Assembly: GCF_018408855.1 (NCBI RefSeq)
Contig: NZ_AP024322.1
Coordinates: 2,914,001-2,978,000, forward strand
DNA: 64,000 nt
Source of the DNA: Caballeronia sp. NK8
GTDB taxonomy: Bacteria > Pseudomonadota > Gammaproteobacteria > Burkholderiales > Burkholderiaceae
Direction of reading: 5' to 3'
The notes under the pieces were generated by a model. That model ran no database searches. It was given only the letters and a program-made list of their open reading frames with translations, and had not been told where the DNA came from. The position numbers were made by a program, and so were the translations under genes. The stretch's first letter is position 1, and every line of letters starts with the position of its first letter. Positions 9,455-18,574 of this stretch are shown here, one piece after another.

Positions 9455-10429
9455 TCATCCTTGCAGCGGCCGAACCCGCGCGACGATCTCCCCGACGATC
9501 CCGCGGCGGAACGCCAGCACGCACGCGATGAAGATGACACCTGTCACGATCGTCACCGATTCGCCGAGCGAGTTGAACCACGCCACGCCCGTGATGCGCG
9601 CGATGCCGCTGCCGATATCCCCGAGCCGGTCCTCCAGCGCGACGATGATCGCCGCGCCGAGCAGCGGCCCGAACATCGTGCTCATGCCGCCGACGAGCGT
9701 CATCAGCACGACGAGGCCGGACATGGTCCAGTAGGCGTCGCCGAGCGTTTCGAAGCCGAGCACGACCGTCTTGAGCGAACCGGCGAAACCGGCCAGCCCC
9801 GCCGACAGCACGAACGCGAGCAGCTTGTAGCGCGAGGTGTCGTAGCCGAGCGAAATCGCGCGCGGCTCGTTTTCCTTGATCGCGATCAGCACTTGCCCGA
9901 ACGGCGAATGTACGATCCGCACGATCAGCGCGAACGCGAACAGCATCACGACGAGCACGACGTAATAGAGCGTGATGTCGTTGCCGAGATCCACGACGTT
10001 GAAGAGCTTGCCGCGCGGCACACCTTGCAGACCGTCCTCGCCGTGCGTGAACGGCGCCTGCAGAAAGACGAAGTACACCATTTGCGCGAGGGCGAGCGTG
10101 ACCATCGCGAAGTAGATGCCCTGACGCCGGATCGCCAGCAGGCCGGCGACGAGCCCGAGCAGCGTCGCCGCCGCCGTGCCCGCGATCACGCCGAGTTCCG
10201 GCGTGAAGTTGAGCGACTGGATGGCGTAGCCCGTGACATAACCCGCCGTCGCGAGGAACATCGCGTGCCCGAACGACAGCAGCCCCGTATAGCCGATCAG
10301 CAAGTTGAACGCCGCCGCGAACAGCGCGAAACACAGCACCTTCGCCATGAACAACGGATACACGCCGACGAACGGCGCCAGGGCCAAGCCGATCAGCAAC
10401 AGGGCGTAGAGCGCTTTTCTCTGCATCAT
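9455..10429 (-). CDS. livM: Branched-chain amino acid-type ABC transporter permease LivM (second importer)
   Basis: 324-residue inner-membrane permease, starting MMQRKALYALLLIGLALAP. The two start ATGs at 10424-10429 follow the livH stop in an ATGA overlap. About ten hydrophobic helices; it has the NLLIGYTGLLSFGHAMF segment typical of LivM and the LGYDTSRYKLLAF cytoplasmic loop that contacts the ATPase. Last gene of the second operon. Unlike the first cluster, permease and ATPase here are separate proteins. Confidence 0.94.
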   Translation of the reverse strand: MMQRKALYALLLIGLALAPFVGVYPLFMAKVLCFALFAAAFNLLIGYTGLLSFGHAMFLATAGYVTGYAIQSLNFTPELGVIAGTAAATLLGLVAGLLAIRRQGIYFAMVTLALAQMVYFVFLQAPFTHGEDGLQGVPRGKLFNVVDLGNDITLYYVVLVVMLFAFALIVRIVHSPFGQVLIAIKENEPRAISLGYDTSRYKLLAFVLSAGLAGFAGSLKTVVLGFETLGDAYWTMSGLVVLMTLVGGMSTMFGPLLGAAIIVALEDRLGDIGSGIARITGVAWFNSLGESVTIVTGVIFIACVLAFRRGIVGEIVARVRPLQG

Positions 10430-11310
10430 TTTTCCTTGCCGAAGAGTCCTGCCGGGCGAATCATCAACACGATCGCCATGATGACGAAGACGACCGTCGC
10501 GGACGCTTCCGGATAGAACACGCGCGTGAAGCCCTCGATCACGCCGAGCAGCAGGCCGGTGAGAATCGAACCCATGATCGAACCCATGCCGCCGATCACG
10601 ACGACCGCGAACACGGTGATGATCATCGACTGGCCCATCAGCGGCGAGACCTGAATGACCGGCGCGGCCAGCACGCCCGCGAACGCCGCGAGCGCGACGC
10701 CGAAGCCGTAGGTGAGCGTGATCATCATCGGCACGTTGATGCCGAACGCCTCGACGAGCTTCGGGTTCTCCGTGCCCGCGCGCAGATACGCGCCGATACG
10801 CGTCTTCTCGATCACGAACCACGTCGCGAAACACACCGCGAGCGATGCGACGACCACCCACGCGCGATAGTTCGGCAGGAACATGAAGCCGAGATTGGTC
10901 GCGCCCGACAGCAGCGACGGCACGTCATAGGGCTGGCCCGACGAACCGTAGATGGAGCGGAACACGCCTTCGACCACGAGCGTGAGGCCGAAGGTGAGCA
11001 AGAGCCCGTAGAGATGGTCGAGCTTGTAGAGCCAGCGCAGCATCGAGCGCTCGACGAGCACGCCGAACAGCCCGACGATGAGCGGCGCGAGCACGAGCAT
11101 CGCCCAGTATGGAATGTTGAGATACGAGTAGCCCATCCACGCGAGCATCGCGCCCAGCATGAAGAGCGCGCCGTGCGCGAAGTTGATGACGTTGAGCAGG
11201 CCGAAGATCACCGCGAGCCCGAGGCTCAGGATCGCGTAGAACGAGCCGTTCACCAGCCCAAGCAGCAGCTGGCTCATCATTGCGGCGAGTGGAATGCCGA
11301 ATATTTCCAT
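10426..11310 (-). CDS. livH: Branched-chain amino acid-type ABC transporter permease LivH (second importer)
   Basis: 294-residue permease with the canonical LivH opening (LLLGLVNGSFYAILSLGLAVIFGLLNVINFAHG) given here by position, residues 15-47, followed by about eight membrane segments and the loop with NPKLVEAFGINV. Length is standard. It follows the binding-protein gene after a 96-base gap and overlaps livM by four bases. Substrate unknown; amides and urea as well as amino acids are carried by this family, so the livH symbol denotes the fold only. Confidence 0.94.
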   Translation of the reverse strand: MEIFGIPLAAMMSQLLLGLVNGSFYAILSLGLAVIFGLLNVINFAHGALFMLGAMLAWMGYSYLNIPYWAMLVLAPLIVGLFGVLVERSMLRWLYKLDHLYGLLLTFGLTLVVEGVFRSIYGSSGQPYDVPSLLSGATNLGFMFLPNYRAWVVVASLAVCFATWFVIEKTRIGAYLRAGTENPKLVEAFGINVPMMITLTYGFGVALAAFAGVLAAPVIQVSPLMGQSMIITVFAVVVIGGMGSIMGSILTGLLLGVIEGFTRVFYPEASATVVFVIMAIVLMIRPAGLFGKEK

Positions 11311-11406
11311 TGAACCTGCCGTCAGAAACGTGTTGACGCGGGTGCGACGGCGAAGCGGCCCTTTCGGCCGCCCGCCGCGCGAACGCGCTAAAGCACTACC
11401 GAACGC

Positions 11407-12627
11407 TTACTTCCAGAGCTTGCAGCGCGACTCCGCCTTCGTGCCGAACGCCTGATCGCCAGGAATCGTCGCGGTGATCTTGTAGTAGTCCCACGGCTCC
11501 TTCGATTCCGACGGCTTCTTCACTTCCATCAGGTACATGTCGTGGATCATCGCGCCGTCTTCGCGGATCGTGCCCTTCGCGTAGAAGTCGTCGATCTTGG
11601 TCTTGCGAAGCTGCGCCATCACCTTGTCGCTGTCGGTCGTGCCGGCTGCCTGCACGGCCTTCAGGTACGTCGTCACGGCGGAGTAGTCCGCTGCCTGCAG
11701 GCTCGACGGCATCTTCTTCATCTTGCCGAAGTAACGCTGTGCCCACTTGCGCGTGGTTTCATCCTTGTTCCAGTACCAGCTGTCCGTCGCGACGAGGCCT
11801 TGCGTCGTCTCCAGTCCGAGGCTGTGGATATCGTTGATGAAGATGAGCAGCGCGGCGATCTTCATCGACTTGGTGATGCCGAATTCCTTCGCGGCCTTGA
11901 TCGAGTTGATCGTGTCGCCGCCCGCGTTCGCGAGGCCGAGCACCTGTGCCTTCGATCCCTGCGCCTGCAACAGGAACGACGAGAAGTCCGACGCGGACAG
12001 CGGATGGCGCACCTCGCCCAGCACCTGGCCGCCGTTGGCCTTCACGACATCCGATGTGTTCTTTTCCAGCGCCTTGCCGAACGCATAGTCGGCGGTCAGG
12101 AAGTACCACGTCTTGCCGCCCTGCTTGGTCACCGCGGAACCGGTGCCCTTCGCGAGCGCCATCGTGTCGTACGCGTAGTGGACCGTGTACGGCGAGCATT
12201 GCTCGTTGGTCAGGTTGTCCGCGCCCGCGCCGATGTTGATATACGGGGTCTTCTTTTCCGCCGCGACTTGCGCGGTGGACAGCGCCGTCGCCGAGTTCGT
12301 GCCGCCGATGATCACGTTTACGCCATCGCGGTCGATCCATTCGCGTGCGCGCGATGCGGCGATGTCGGCCTTGTTCTGGTGATCCGCGTAGACGAGTTCG
12401 ATCGGCTTGCCGTTGACCTTGCCGCCGAAATCTGCGATCGCCATGCGAATGGCTTCGAGGCCGCCGGGGCCGTCGATATCGGCATACAGGCCCGACAGAT
12501 CGGTGACGAAACCGATCTTCACGCTATTGCCGTCGGCGGCGCTGGCGCTCGTGCTCATCACCGCCACACTCGCCGCCGCAGCCGCAAAGCACAGAGTAGA
12601 GAGGCGCGCGAGGGTCTTCTTTTTCAT
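11407..12627 (-). CDS. Periplasmic substrate-binding protein of the second Liv-type importer
   Basis: 406-residue receptor. I start it at the ATG 12625-12627 (MKKKTLARLSTL) because GGAG lies seven bases upstream; an in-frame ATG four codons earlier overlaps that site. The signal peptide ends near ASA-ADGNS. The mature protein begins VKIGFVTDLSGLYADIDGPG, a pattern seen in aromatic-acid, urea or amide-type receptors rather than classic LivJ/K, so a non-leucine ligand is quite possible. It differs strongly from the two tandem receptors of the first cluster. It sits between livF and livH of the operon. Confidence 0.92.
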   Translation of the reverse strand: MKKKTLARLSTLCFAAAAASVAVMSTSASAADGNSVKIGFVTDLSGLYADIDGPGGLEAIRMAIADFGGKVNGKPIELVYADHQNKADIAASRAREWIDRDGVNVIIGGTNSATALSTAQVAAEKKTPYINIGAGADNLTNEQCSPYTVHYAYDTMALAKGTGSAVTKQGGKTWYFLTADYAFGKALEKNTSDVVKANGGQVLGEVRHPLSASDFSSFLLQAQGSKAQVLGLANAGGDTINSIKAAKEFGITKSMKIAALLIFINDIHSLGLETTQGLVATDSWYWNKDETTRKWAQRYFGKMKKMPSSLQAADYSAVTTYLKAVQAAGTTDSDKVMAQLRKTKIDDFYAKGTIREDGAMIHDMYLMEVKKPSESKEPWDYYKITATIPGDQAFGTKAESRCKLWK

Positions 12628-12709
12628 TCCAGTCTCCATGAGTTTTGATTCGATGCGTGTTACTGGTGTTGCCCTGCTGATGTCCTGCGATGTGCTGCGC
12701 TGAAGAGAA

Positions 12710-13471
12710 CTACACCCCGAGCAATTCGTGCAGCACTGGCATCTTCGCTTCGAGTTCCCCCGCGCCGAAATGCTCGACGATGTTTCCGTGCTCCATCACG
12801 TAAAAGCGGTCCGCGAGCGGCGCCGCGAAACGAAAATTCTGTTCGACCATGACGATGGTGTAACCGCGCGACTTCAGCATGAGAATCATGCGCGCGAGTG
12901 TCTGCACGATGACCGGCGCGAGACCTTCCGAGATTTCATCGAGCAGAAGCAGATTCGCGCCCGTGCGCAGAATGCGCGCGACAGCCAGCATCTGCTGCTC
13001 GCCGCCCGAAAGACGCGTGCCCTGGCTGGCGCGGCGCTCCTTCAGGTTCGGGAACATCGAGTAGATCTCGTCGAGCGACATCGCGTCCTTGGCGGGGCCG
13101 ATGAGCGGCGGCAGAAGCAGGTTCTCCTCGCACGACAGGCTCGAAAAAATGCCGCGCTCCTCCGGACAATAGCCGACCCCGTAATGCGCGATCCGGTGCG
13201 TCGCAAGCCCGATGGTTTCGTTTCCCGCGACGCGAATCGAGCCCGTCCTCCGTCCCGTCAATCCCATGATGGCGCGCAGCGTCGTCGTGCGGCCCGCGCC
13301 GTTGCGGCCGAGCAGCGTCACCACTTCGCCGCGATTCACCTTGAGGTCCACGCCGTGCAGGATGTGCGATTCCCCGTACCACGCCTGCATACCCGAAATT
13401 TCCAGCGCGGGCACATTGCCCGCCGCGCCGTTCGCCTCGCGCGAGCGGCGCTCCTCCACGGTCGTACTCAT
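12710..13471 (-). CDS. livF: Liv-type ABC ATP-binding protein LivF (second importer), variant Walker A
   Basis: 253 residues from the ATG at 13469-13471, which overlaps the livG stop (ATGA). Signature LSGGEQQML and switch segment VMVEQN are present. Two motifs deviate: Walker A reads GRNGAGRTT, with arginine at residue 61 where ABC ATPases have the phosphate-binding lysine, and Walker B reads LLLLDEISEGL, with isoleucine where LivF has proline. The Arg codon is CGC, so it is not a one-base miscall of AAG or AAA. The frame is otherwise intact and the gene sits in a complete operon, so a working but specialised ATPase is as likely as a defective one. Confidence 0.92.
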   Translation of the reverse strand: MSTTVEERRSREANGAAGNVPALEISGMQAWYGESHILHGVDLKVNRGEVVTLLGRNGAGRTTTLRAIMGLTGRRTGSIRVAGNETIGLATHRIAHYGVGYCPEERGIFSSLSCEENLLLPPLIGPAKDAMSLDEIYSMFPNLKERRASQGTRLSGGEQQMLAVARILRTGANLLLLDEISEGLAPVIVQTLARMILMLKSRGYTIVMVEQNFRFAAPLADRFYVMEHGNIVEHFGAGELEAKMPVLHELLGV

Positions 13472-14280
13472 GCATGCGCTCCGGTGAGCGCCGCATCGGC
13501 GCTGCCCATGTAGGCTTCCATCACGAGCGGATTCTTCGACACTTCCGCATAGCTGCCTTCGGCCAGCACTTCGCCGCGCTGAAGTACGGTGATGGTGTCG
13601 GAGATGCCCGCGATCACGTTCATGTTGTGCTCGACCATCAGGATGGTGCGGCCCGCCGACACTTTCTTGATCAGCGCCGTCACGCGATCGACGTCCTCGT
13701 GGCCCATGCCTTGCGTGGGTTCGTCGAGGAGCATGAGCTCGGGCTCCATCGACAGGGTGGTCGCGATTTCCAGCGCGCGCTTGCGGCCATACGAAAGCTC
13801 GACAGTCTTCGTATCGGCGAAATCGGTGAGGCCGACTTGCGTGAGCAGGTCCATCGCGCGATCGTTGAGCGCATCGAGCGAACGTTCGCTGCGCCAGAAA
13901 TGGAACGACGTGCCCAATTGCCGCTGCAGGCCGATCCGCACGTTCTGCAAGACCGTCAGATGCGGAAACACGGCGGAAATCTGAAACGAGCGGATGATGC
14001 CGCGCCGCGCGATATGCGCAGGCCGTTCGCGCGTGATGTCCGTGCCGTTGAAAACGATCTGGCCCGCAGTGGGTTCGAGGAACTTGGTGAGCAGATTGAA
14101 GCAGGTGGTCTTGCCTGCGCCGTTCGGTCCGATCAGCGCGTGGATCGATCCGCGGCGCACGCGCAGGTTCACGCCATTCACGGCCGTGAAGCCTTTGAAT
14201 TCCTTGGTGAGCCCTCGCGTTTCGAGAATGGTGTCGCCGAGAATCATGTCCCCTTCCATGCGAAGTGAGACGCTGGGCAA
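13468..14280 (-). CDS. livG: Liv-type ABC ATP-binding protein LivG (second importer)
   Basis: ATPase of the second importer, first gene of the operon. Walker A GPNGAGKTTCFN, a signature-region variant LSYGRKRALEIA (usual for LivG), Walker B LMLLDEPTQGM and the VEHNM switch histidine are all present, so this subunit keeps a normal catalytic site, unlike its LivF partner. The first ATG (14278-14280) gives MPSVSLRMEGD; internal ATGs at MEGDMILGD and MILGDTILE are possible starts and better match the family N-terminus. Length about 258-270 residues is standard. Confidence 0.93.
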   Translation of the reverse strand: MPSVSLRMEGDMILGDTILETRGLTKEFKGFTAVNGVNLRVRRGSIHALIGPNGAGKTTCFNLLTKFLEPTAGQIVFNGTDITRERPAHIARRGIIRSFQISAVFPHLTVLQNVRIGLQRQLGTSFHFWRSERSLDALNDRAMDLLTQVGLTDFADTKTVELSYGRKRALEIATTLSMEPELMLLDEPTQGMGHEDVDRVTALIKKVSAGRTILMVEHNMNVIAGISDTITVLQRGEVLAEGSYAEVSKNPLVMEAYMGSADAALTGAHA

Positions 14281-14617
14281 ACCGTGTTCGCCTGCGCCTT
14301 ATTATTTCTTTCCGCGCGCACCGAACGTTGTCCCCATTCCGGTACTGCTTCGCTTCGCGCACCGCTGTTGCGGCCGCACAAAGTGTGCACGTGGCATGCC
14401 GAGCATCACTAATTCCGGGGCCATTGTCGCGCCAATGATGCAGCGCAATCATTGGGATTTGCACTAACTAACGAAATGCTTGGAGCCTTCAGCCATGCAC
14501 GCAATAAGGGCATGACGAATGCTTATTCCCTGCGCGGGTAAGCATTGCACCGTGCACGTCATGCGCGCGCCATGCACATGTCATCCCGACATGTGAAGCA
14601 CGGTTTTCATCGACCTG
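14281..14617. other. Gap upstream of the second Liv operon
   Basis: About 340 bases between the livG start and the GMC gene stop, both on the minus strand. It must contain the promoter of the liv operon. The stretch 14440-14480 is AT-richer than its surroundings. Several GTGCAC/TGCATG-type short palindromes occur at 14380-14400 and 14545-14580, but none forms a convincing operator or terminator. I see no gene. Confidence 0.5.
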
Positions 14618-16294
14618 TCACGCAAGCGCCGTTGCAATCACTTCCTGCGCCTCGATGCCGCGCCGGTCCTCGCGAATCATGGCGCTTGCGCGCTCTGCGA
14701 TCATGAGCGTCGGCGAGTTCGTGTTGCCCGACGTGATCGTAGGCATCACCGATGCGTCGACCACGCGCAGCCCGCGCACGCCGATCACGCGCAAGCGGCT
14801 GTCGACGACCGCGCCCGGATCGTTGTCCGTGCCCATGCGGCACGTGCCGACCGGATGGAAGATCGTCGTGCCGACCTTGCCCGCGGCTTCGGCGAGTTCT
14901 TCCTGCGTCTGATACTGGATGCCCGGAAGAATCTCTTCGGGCGCGTATTGCGCCAGCGCGGGCGCGCCGACGATGCGCCGCGTGAGCCGCAACGAATTCG
15001 CGGCGACTTCGCGGTCGCGCTCCGTCGACAGATAGTTCGGTGCGATCAACGGCGCTGCATGTGCATCCGGCGATTCGATATGCACGCTGCCGCGCGATGT
15101 CGGCCGCAGATTGCACACCGATGCCGTGAAGGCGTTGAACGCATGCAGCGGCTCGCCGAAGCGTTCAAGCGACAAAGGCTGGACGTGATATTCGACATCG
15201 GCCCGCTTGATCGATGCGTCATCGGGATTCGACTTCGCGAACGCGCCGAGCTGCGACGGCGCCATCGACATCGGGCCGCTTCGCATCAAAGCGTATTGCA
15301 TGCCGATGAACAGCTTGCCCCACCAGTGCGCCGACAACGTGTTGAGCGTACGCACACCGTTGACCTTGTACGCCATGCGCAATTGCAAGTGGTCCTGCAG
15401 ATTTTCGCCGACGCCGCGCAGGCTCTTCACGACATCGATGCCGAGCCGTTGCAGACGCTCGCCATTGCCGATACCCGACAGTTCGAGAATCTGCGGCGAA
15501 TTCACCGCGCCCGCGCTGAGGATGACTTCGCGATGCGCACGCGCGATGTAATCGACATCGCCGCCGCGATACTCGACGCCGACACAGCGCGTGCCTTCGA
15601 ACACGAGACGCTGTGTATGCGCACCGGTGATCGTGGTGAGATTGGGACGCTTCATCGCTTCGCGCAGGAAGGCTTTCGCCGCGTTCCAGCGAATCCCGCC
15701 GCGCTGGTTCACTTCGAAATAACCGACACCCGTGTTGTCGCCGCGATTGAAATCGTCCGTCGCGGGAATGCCGCTTTGTTGCGCGGCTTGCGCAAAGGTT
15801 TCGAGAATCTTCCACTTGAGGCGCTGCTTCTCGACGCGCCATTCGCCGCCCGCGCCATGCCATGAATTGCCGCCGCCGTGATGATCCTCGCTGCGCATGA
15901 ACACGGGCAGCACCGAATCCCACGACCAGTTCGGATCGCCGCTGACGTGCGCCCACTCGTCGTAGTCTTCGCGCTGGCCGCGCATGTAGATCATGCCGTT
16001 GATCGACGAGCATCCGCCGAGCACGCGTCCGCGCGGATACGCCAGCGTGCGGCCGTTCAGACCCGCTTCGGCCTGCGTCTTGTAGAGCCAGTCCGTGCGC
16101 GGATTGCCGATGCAATACAGATAGCCGACCGGAATGTGGATCCAGTGATAGTCGTCCTTGCCGCCGGCTTCGAGCAGCAGCACGTTCACGTCCGGATCTT
16201 CGGTGAGCCGATTCGCAAGCACGCATCCCGCCGTGCCCGCGCCGACGATGATGTAGTCGAATTCACCTTCCAGCTTGCGCGCGTTCTGTTTCAT
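14618..16294 (-). CDS. GMC-family FAD-dependent oxidoreductase (choline dehydrogenase-like)
   Basis: 558 residues of the glucose-methanol-choline oxidoreductase family. FAD motif DYIIVGAGTAGCVLANRL near residue 14, GMC signature 1 (RGRVLGGCSSINGMIYMRG region near 88-106), signature 2 GAVNSPQILELSGIG near 250, and the C-terminal HPVGTCRMG with the catalytic histidine plus DASVMPTITSGNTN. AGGAGA lies upstream of the ATG at 16292-16294. The alcohol substrate is unknown; no betaine aldehyde dehydrogenase gene is nearby, so a choline role is not supported. The divergent LysR gene is the probable regulator. Confidence 0.93.
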   Translation of the reverse strand: MKQNARKLEGEFDYIIVGAGTAGCVLANRLTEDPDVNVLLLEAGGKDDYHWIHIPVGYLYCIGNPRTDWLYKTQAEAGLNGRTLAYPRGRVLGGCSSINGMIYMRGQREDYDEWAHVSGDPNWSWDSVLPVFMRSEDHHGGGNSWHGAGGEWRVEKQRLKWKILETFAQAAQQSGIPATDDFNRGDNTGVGYFEVNQRGGIRWNAAKAFLREAMKRPNLTTITGAHTQRLVFEGTRCVGVEYRGGDVDYIARAHREVILSAGAVNSPQILELSGIGNGERLQRLGIDVVKSLRGVGENLQDHLQLRMAYKVNGVRTLNTLSAHWWGKLFIGMQYALMRSGPMSMAPSQLGAFAKSNPDDASIKRADVEYHVQPLSLERFGEPLHAFNAFTASVCNLRPTSRGSVHIESPDAHAAPLIAPNYLSTERDREVAANSLRLTRRIVGAPALAQYAPEEILPGIQYQTQEELAEAAGKVGTTIFHPVGTCRMGTDNDPGAVVDSRLRVIGVRGLRVVDASVMPTITSGNTNSPTLMIAERASAMIREDRRGIEAQEVIATALA

Positions 16295-16375
16295 CGATGT
16301 CTCCTGGTGCGCCGTCTATTGCCGTCTATTGCGACTCAACCCGAGCGTACTGCCGGATGCGCCCCCGAATCCAAT

Positions 16376-16397
16376 GAGATATGTTCAATTGAGATAT
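16376..16397. promoter_or_regulatory. Candidate LysR operator between GMC gene and lysR
   Basis: GAGATAT occurs twice (16376-16382 and 16391-16397), and ATAT-N11-ATAT (16379-16397) fits the T-N11-A pattern of LysR-type binding sites. It lies 22 bases before the LysR start in a 124-base divergent gap. A perfect tandem repeat of GCCGTCTATT at 16311-16330 lies on the other side of the gap; whether it matters is unknown. Confidence 0.5.
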
Positions 16398-16418
16398 AAG
16401 AAGCTTTAATATCAGCCG

Positions 16419-17321
16419 ATGGACTACACCTTATTGCGCGCATTTATCGCCGTCGCACGCGAAGGCAATCTGACGCGTGCCGCCGCGCAACTGCATCTCA
16501 CGCAGCCAGCCGTCAGCCTGCAGATCAAGAACCTGCAGGAGATGCTGGGCGTCGTGCTGTTCTCGCGCACGTCGCACGGTCTTCTGCTGACGCGCGATGG
16601 CGAAGCGCTGCTGCCGCACGCCGAACGCGCGCTCGCCGCCGCCGCCGACGTGCAGCGCGCGGCGGCCGCGCTGCGTCATGAAGTGAGCGGCACGCTGCGC
16701 ATCGGCACGATTCTCGATCCCGAGTTTCTGCGCCTCGGCGGCTTTCTGCGGCAACTGGTGGAGACGCATCCGCGCATCGAGACCTCCCTGCGGCACGGCA
16801 TGTCGGGCTGGATGCTGGAGCGCGTGCGGGCGCGCGAGCTGGACGTGGGCTATTACATCGGCGATCCGGCCATCGACGGCACGCGCGACGGTGAACGCTT
16901 TCACGTTATCAGGCTCACCCCGTTTCTGTATCGCGTGCTGGCGCCGGCGGGCTGGCACAACCGCGTCAACAAGGGCAAACGGAGCTGGGCGGCGCTCGCC
17001 AAGCTGCCGTGGATCTGGACGCCGCCCGAATCCGCGCACAACCGGCTCCTGTCGCGCATTTTTCGCGAGGCCGGCGCGATGCCGGTGATCGTCGCGGAGG
17101 TGGATCAGGAGCCGTCGATGCTCGATCTCGTGAAATCGGGCGTCGGTCTCTCGCTCGCGCGCGATTCGATCGCGCTGGCGCAGGCGCATGCGCACGCGCT
17201 GACGATCGTCGAAGGCGTCACCGTGCCGACGCAGTTGTCCTTCGTCACGCTCGCGGAGCGCCGCGAGGAACCCGCGATCGCGGCGGCGCTGCGGCTGATC
17301 GACGCACAATGGGCGGTTTGA
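16419..17321 (+). CDS. LysR-family transcriptional regulator
   Basis: 300 residues: N-terminal winged helix-turn-helix (LLRAFIAVAREGNLTRAAAQL, residues 4-24; LTQPAVSLQIKNLQ recognition helix near 27-40) followed by the LysR effector-binding domain (from about residue 90). Divergent from the GMC oxidoreductase with 124 bases between starts, the classic arrangement for control of the divergent gene. The effector is unknown. Length is standard. Confidence 0.94.
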   Translation: MDYTLLRAFIAVAREGNLTRAAAQLHLTQPAVSLQIKNLQEMLGVVLFSRTSHGLLLTRDGEALLPHAERALAAAADVQRAAAALRHEVSGTLRIGTILDPEFLRLGGFLRQLVETHPRIETSLRHGMSGWMLERVRARELDVGYYIGDPAIDGTRDGERFHVIRLTPFLYRVLAPAGWHNRVNKGKRSWAALAKLPWIWTPPESAHNRLLSRIFREAGAMPVIVAEVDQEPSMLDLVKSGVGLSLARDSIALAQAHAHALTIVEGVTVPTQLSFVTLAERREEPAIAAALRLIDAQWAV

Positions 17322-17437
17322 CAAGACATCTCGGTGGAAATACCGGGTCGGCGCGCAGGTGCATTCAAGCGGGTTTCATCGATTATTTGCTAGGCTGAGC
17401 CCTCGCTCATCCATCCCATTGTGTTCGAGGAGCCTTC

Positions 17438-17968
17438 ATGGCACGCAACATCGAAATCAAGGCGCGCGCGCATCGATTCGAGCAACTCCGCGAGCGCGCG
17501 GCCGCGCTCGCCCCCGACGCACCGCTGGTTTTCCGCCAACAGGACTTCTTCTACGACGTGCCCACCGGCCGCCTCAAGCTGCGCCAGTTCGACGACGGCA
17601 CGCCGTCCGAGCTGATCTTCTATCAGCGCGACGACCGCGACGGCCCGAAAGTCTCGTACTACTCGCGCAGCCCGGTCACGAATCCGGAAGCGATGCACGC
17701 GCTGCTCGCGCAGGCGCTGACCACGCGCGGCATCGTCTCGAAGGAGCGGCACGTGTATCTCGTCGGGCGCACGCGCATTCATCTGGATCGGGTGGACGGC
17801 CTCGGCGATTTCATCGAGCTGGAAGTGGTGCTCGGCCAGGACGACGACGAAGCCGGCGGCGAACAGGAAGCGCACGCGATGTTCGCGCGTCTCGGCGTCG
17901 CGCAGACGGACCTCGTGCCGCTCGCTTACGTGGATTTGCTCAGTCCTGGGTCATCCTCGGCCAGATGA
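17438..17968 (+). CDS. CYTH-domain protein (class IV adenylate cyclase / thiamine triphosphatase-like)
   Basis: 176 residues. Begins MARNIEIKAR, the ExEIKxR-type N-terminal strand of CYTH proteins, which line a beta-barrel with charged residues to hold a triphosphate and metal ions. Later features: KLRQF (near 46), IFYQRDDRDGPKVS (near 65), RTRIHLDRVDGLGDFIELEVVL (near 110-130). GAGGAG precedes the ATG. Relatives are annotated as class IV adenylate cyclase, but most CYTH proteins hydrolyse triphosphates, so the enzymatic role is open. Its 3' end overlaps the convergent Lrp gene by 43 bases. Confidence 0.9.
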   Translation: MARNIEIKARAHRFEQLRERAAALAPDAPLVFRQQDFFYDVPTGRLKLRQFDDGTPSELIFYQRDDRDGPKVSYYSRSPVTNPEAMHALLAQALTTRGIVSKERHVYLVGRTRIHLDRVDGLGDFIELEVVLGQDDDEAGGEQEAHAMFARLGVAQTDLVPLAYVDLLSPGSSSAR

Positions 17969-18429
17969 GTGAGCGGCAAAGGGCCGTTGCGCTTGAACGT
18001 CGTCAGCACGATGTTCGAGCGCACGCTGTCGACGCCCGGCACACGCATCAGCTTTTTCATGACGAAGCCTGAGAGCGCGTTCAGATCGGGCGCGACGATG
18101 CGCAACAGGTAGTCCGCATCGCCGACGGTCGCGTGACATTCGAGCACTTCGGGCAGCATCTCGATCTGCTGCTGAAACTGCTCGATGACCGAATCGCCGT
18201 GATGCTTCAATTTCAGGCTCGTGAATGCGGTCACGCCGAGACCGAGCTTCTCAGGCCGCAACACCACCCGATACCCTTCGATGACCCCCGTCGCTTCCAG
18301 CCGCTGCAGACGCCGCCCGATCTGCGACGGCGAAAGCGGCACTTGCTCGCCCAGTTGCTGATGCGTGGCGCGCCCGAAACGCTGAAGGACGTCGAGCAGG
18401 GCGAGGTCGAAATGATCGAGTTCGAGCAT
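17926..18429 (-). CDS. Lrp/AsnC-family transcriptional regulator
   Basis: 167 residues with an N-terminal AsnC-type helix-turn-helix (LDHFDLALLDVLQRFGRATH, then LSPSQIGRRLQRLEATGVIEGY) and a C-terminal RAM ligand-binding domain (ECHATVGDADYLLRIVAPDL). Acts as a dimer or octamer sensing an amino acid; the ligand is not readable. The 3' end overlaps the CYTH gene convergently. A perfect 18-base palindrome about 130 bases upstream of the ATG could be an operator. An adjacent target gene is not evident. Confidence 0.93.
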   Translation of the reverse strand: MLELDHFDLALLDVLQRFGRATHQQLGEQVPLSPSQIGRRLQRLEATGVIEGYRVVLRPEKLGLGVTAFTSLKLKHHGDSVIEQFQQQIEMLPEVLECHATVGDADYLLRIVAPDLNALSGFVMKKLMRVPGVDSVRSNIVLTTFKRNGPLPLTHLAEDDPGLSKST

Positions 18430-18556
18430 GAGGCGGATGCGCGCAGAAACCGTGGTGAATGCGACTTTATCGCATTGACGCGCTATCGCTCACAAACCCT
18501 TTGCGCAAAAGGGCCGTTTCGCGCACACTTTACGAAGTCATTACGGCGGCAAACAA

Positions 18557-18574
18557 GGTAACACGCGTGTTACC
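18557..18574. promoter_or_regulatory. Perfect 18-base palindrome GGTAACACG/CGTGTTACC
   Basis: Two nine-base half sites meet with no spacer, in the 248-base gap between the Lrp start (18429) and the DUF3717 stop (18678). The size and symmetry fit a dimeric repressor site. The nearest gene start is lrp, 128 bases away, so autoregulation is possible but unproven. Confidence 0.55.

Noticed and set aside
17390-17875. Antisense frame over the CYTH gene
   Set aside because: The plus-strand CYTH reading has clear family motifs and a ribosome binding site; the antisense reading has none.
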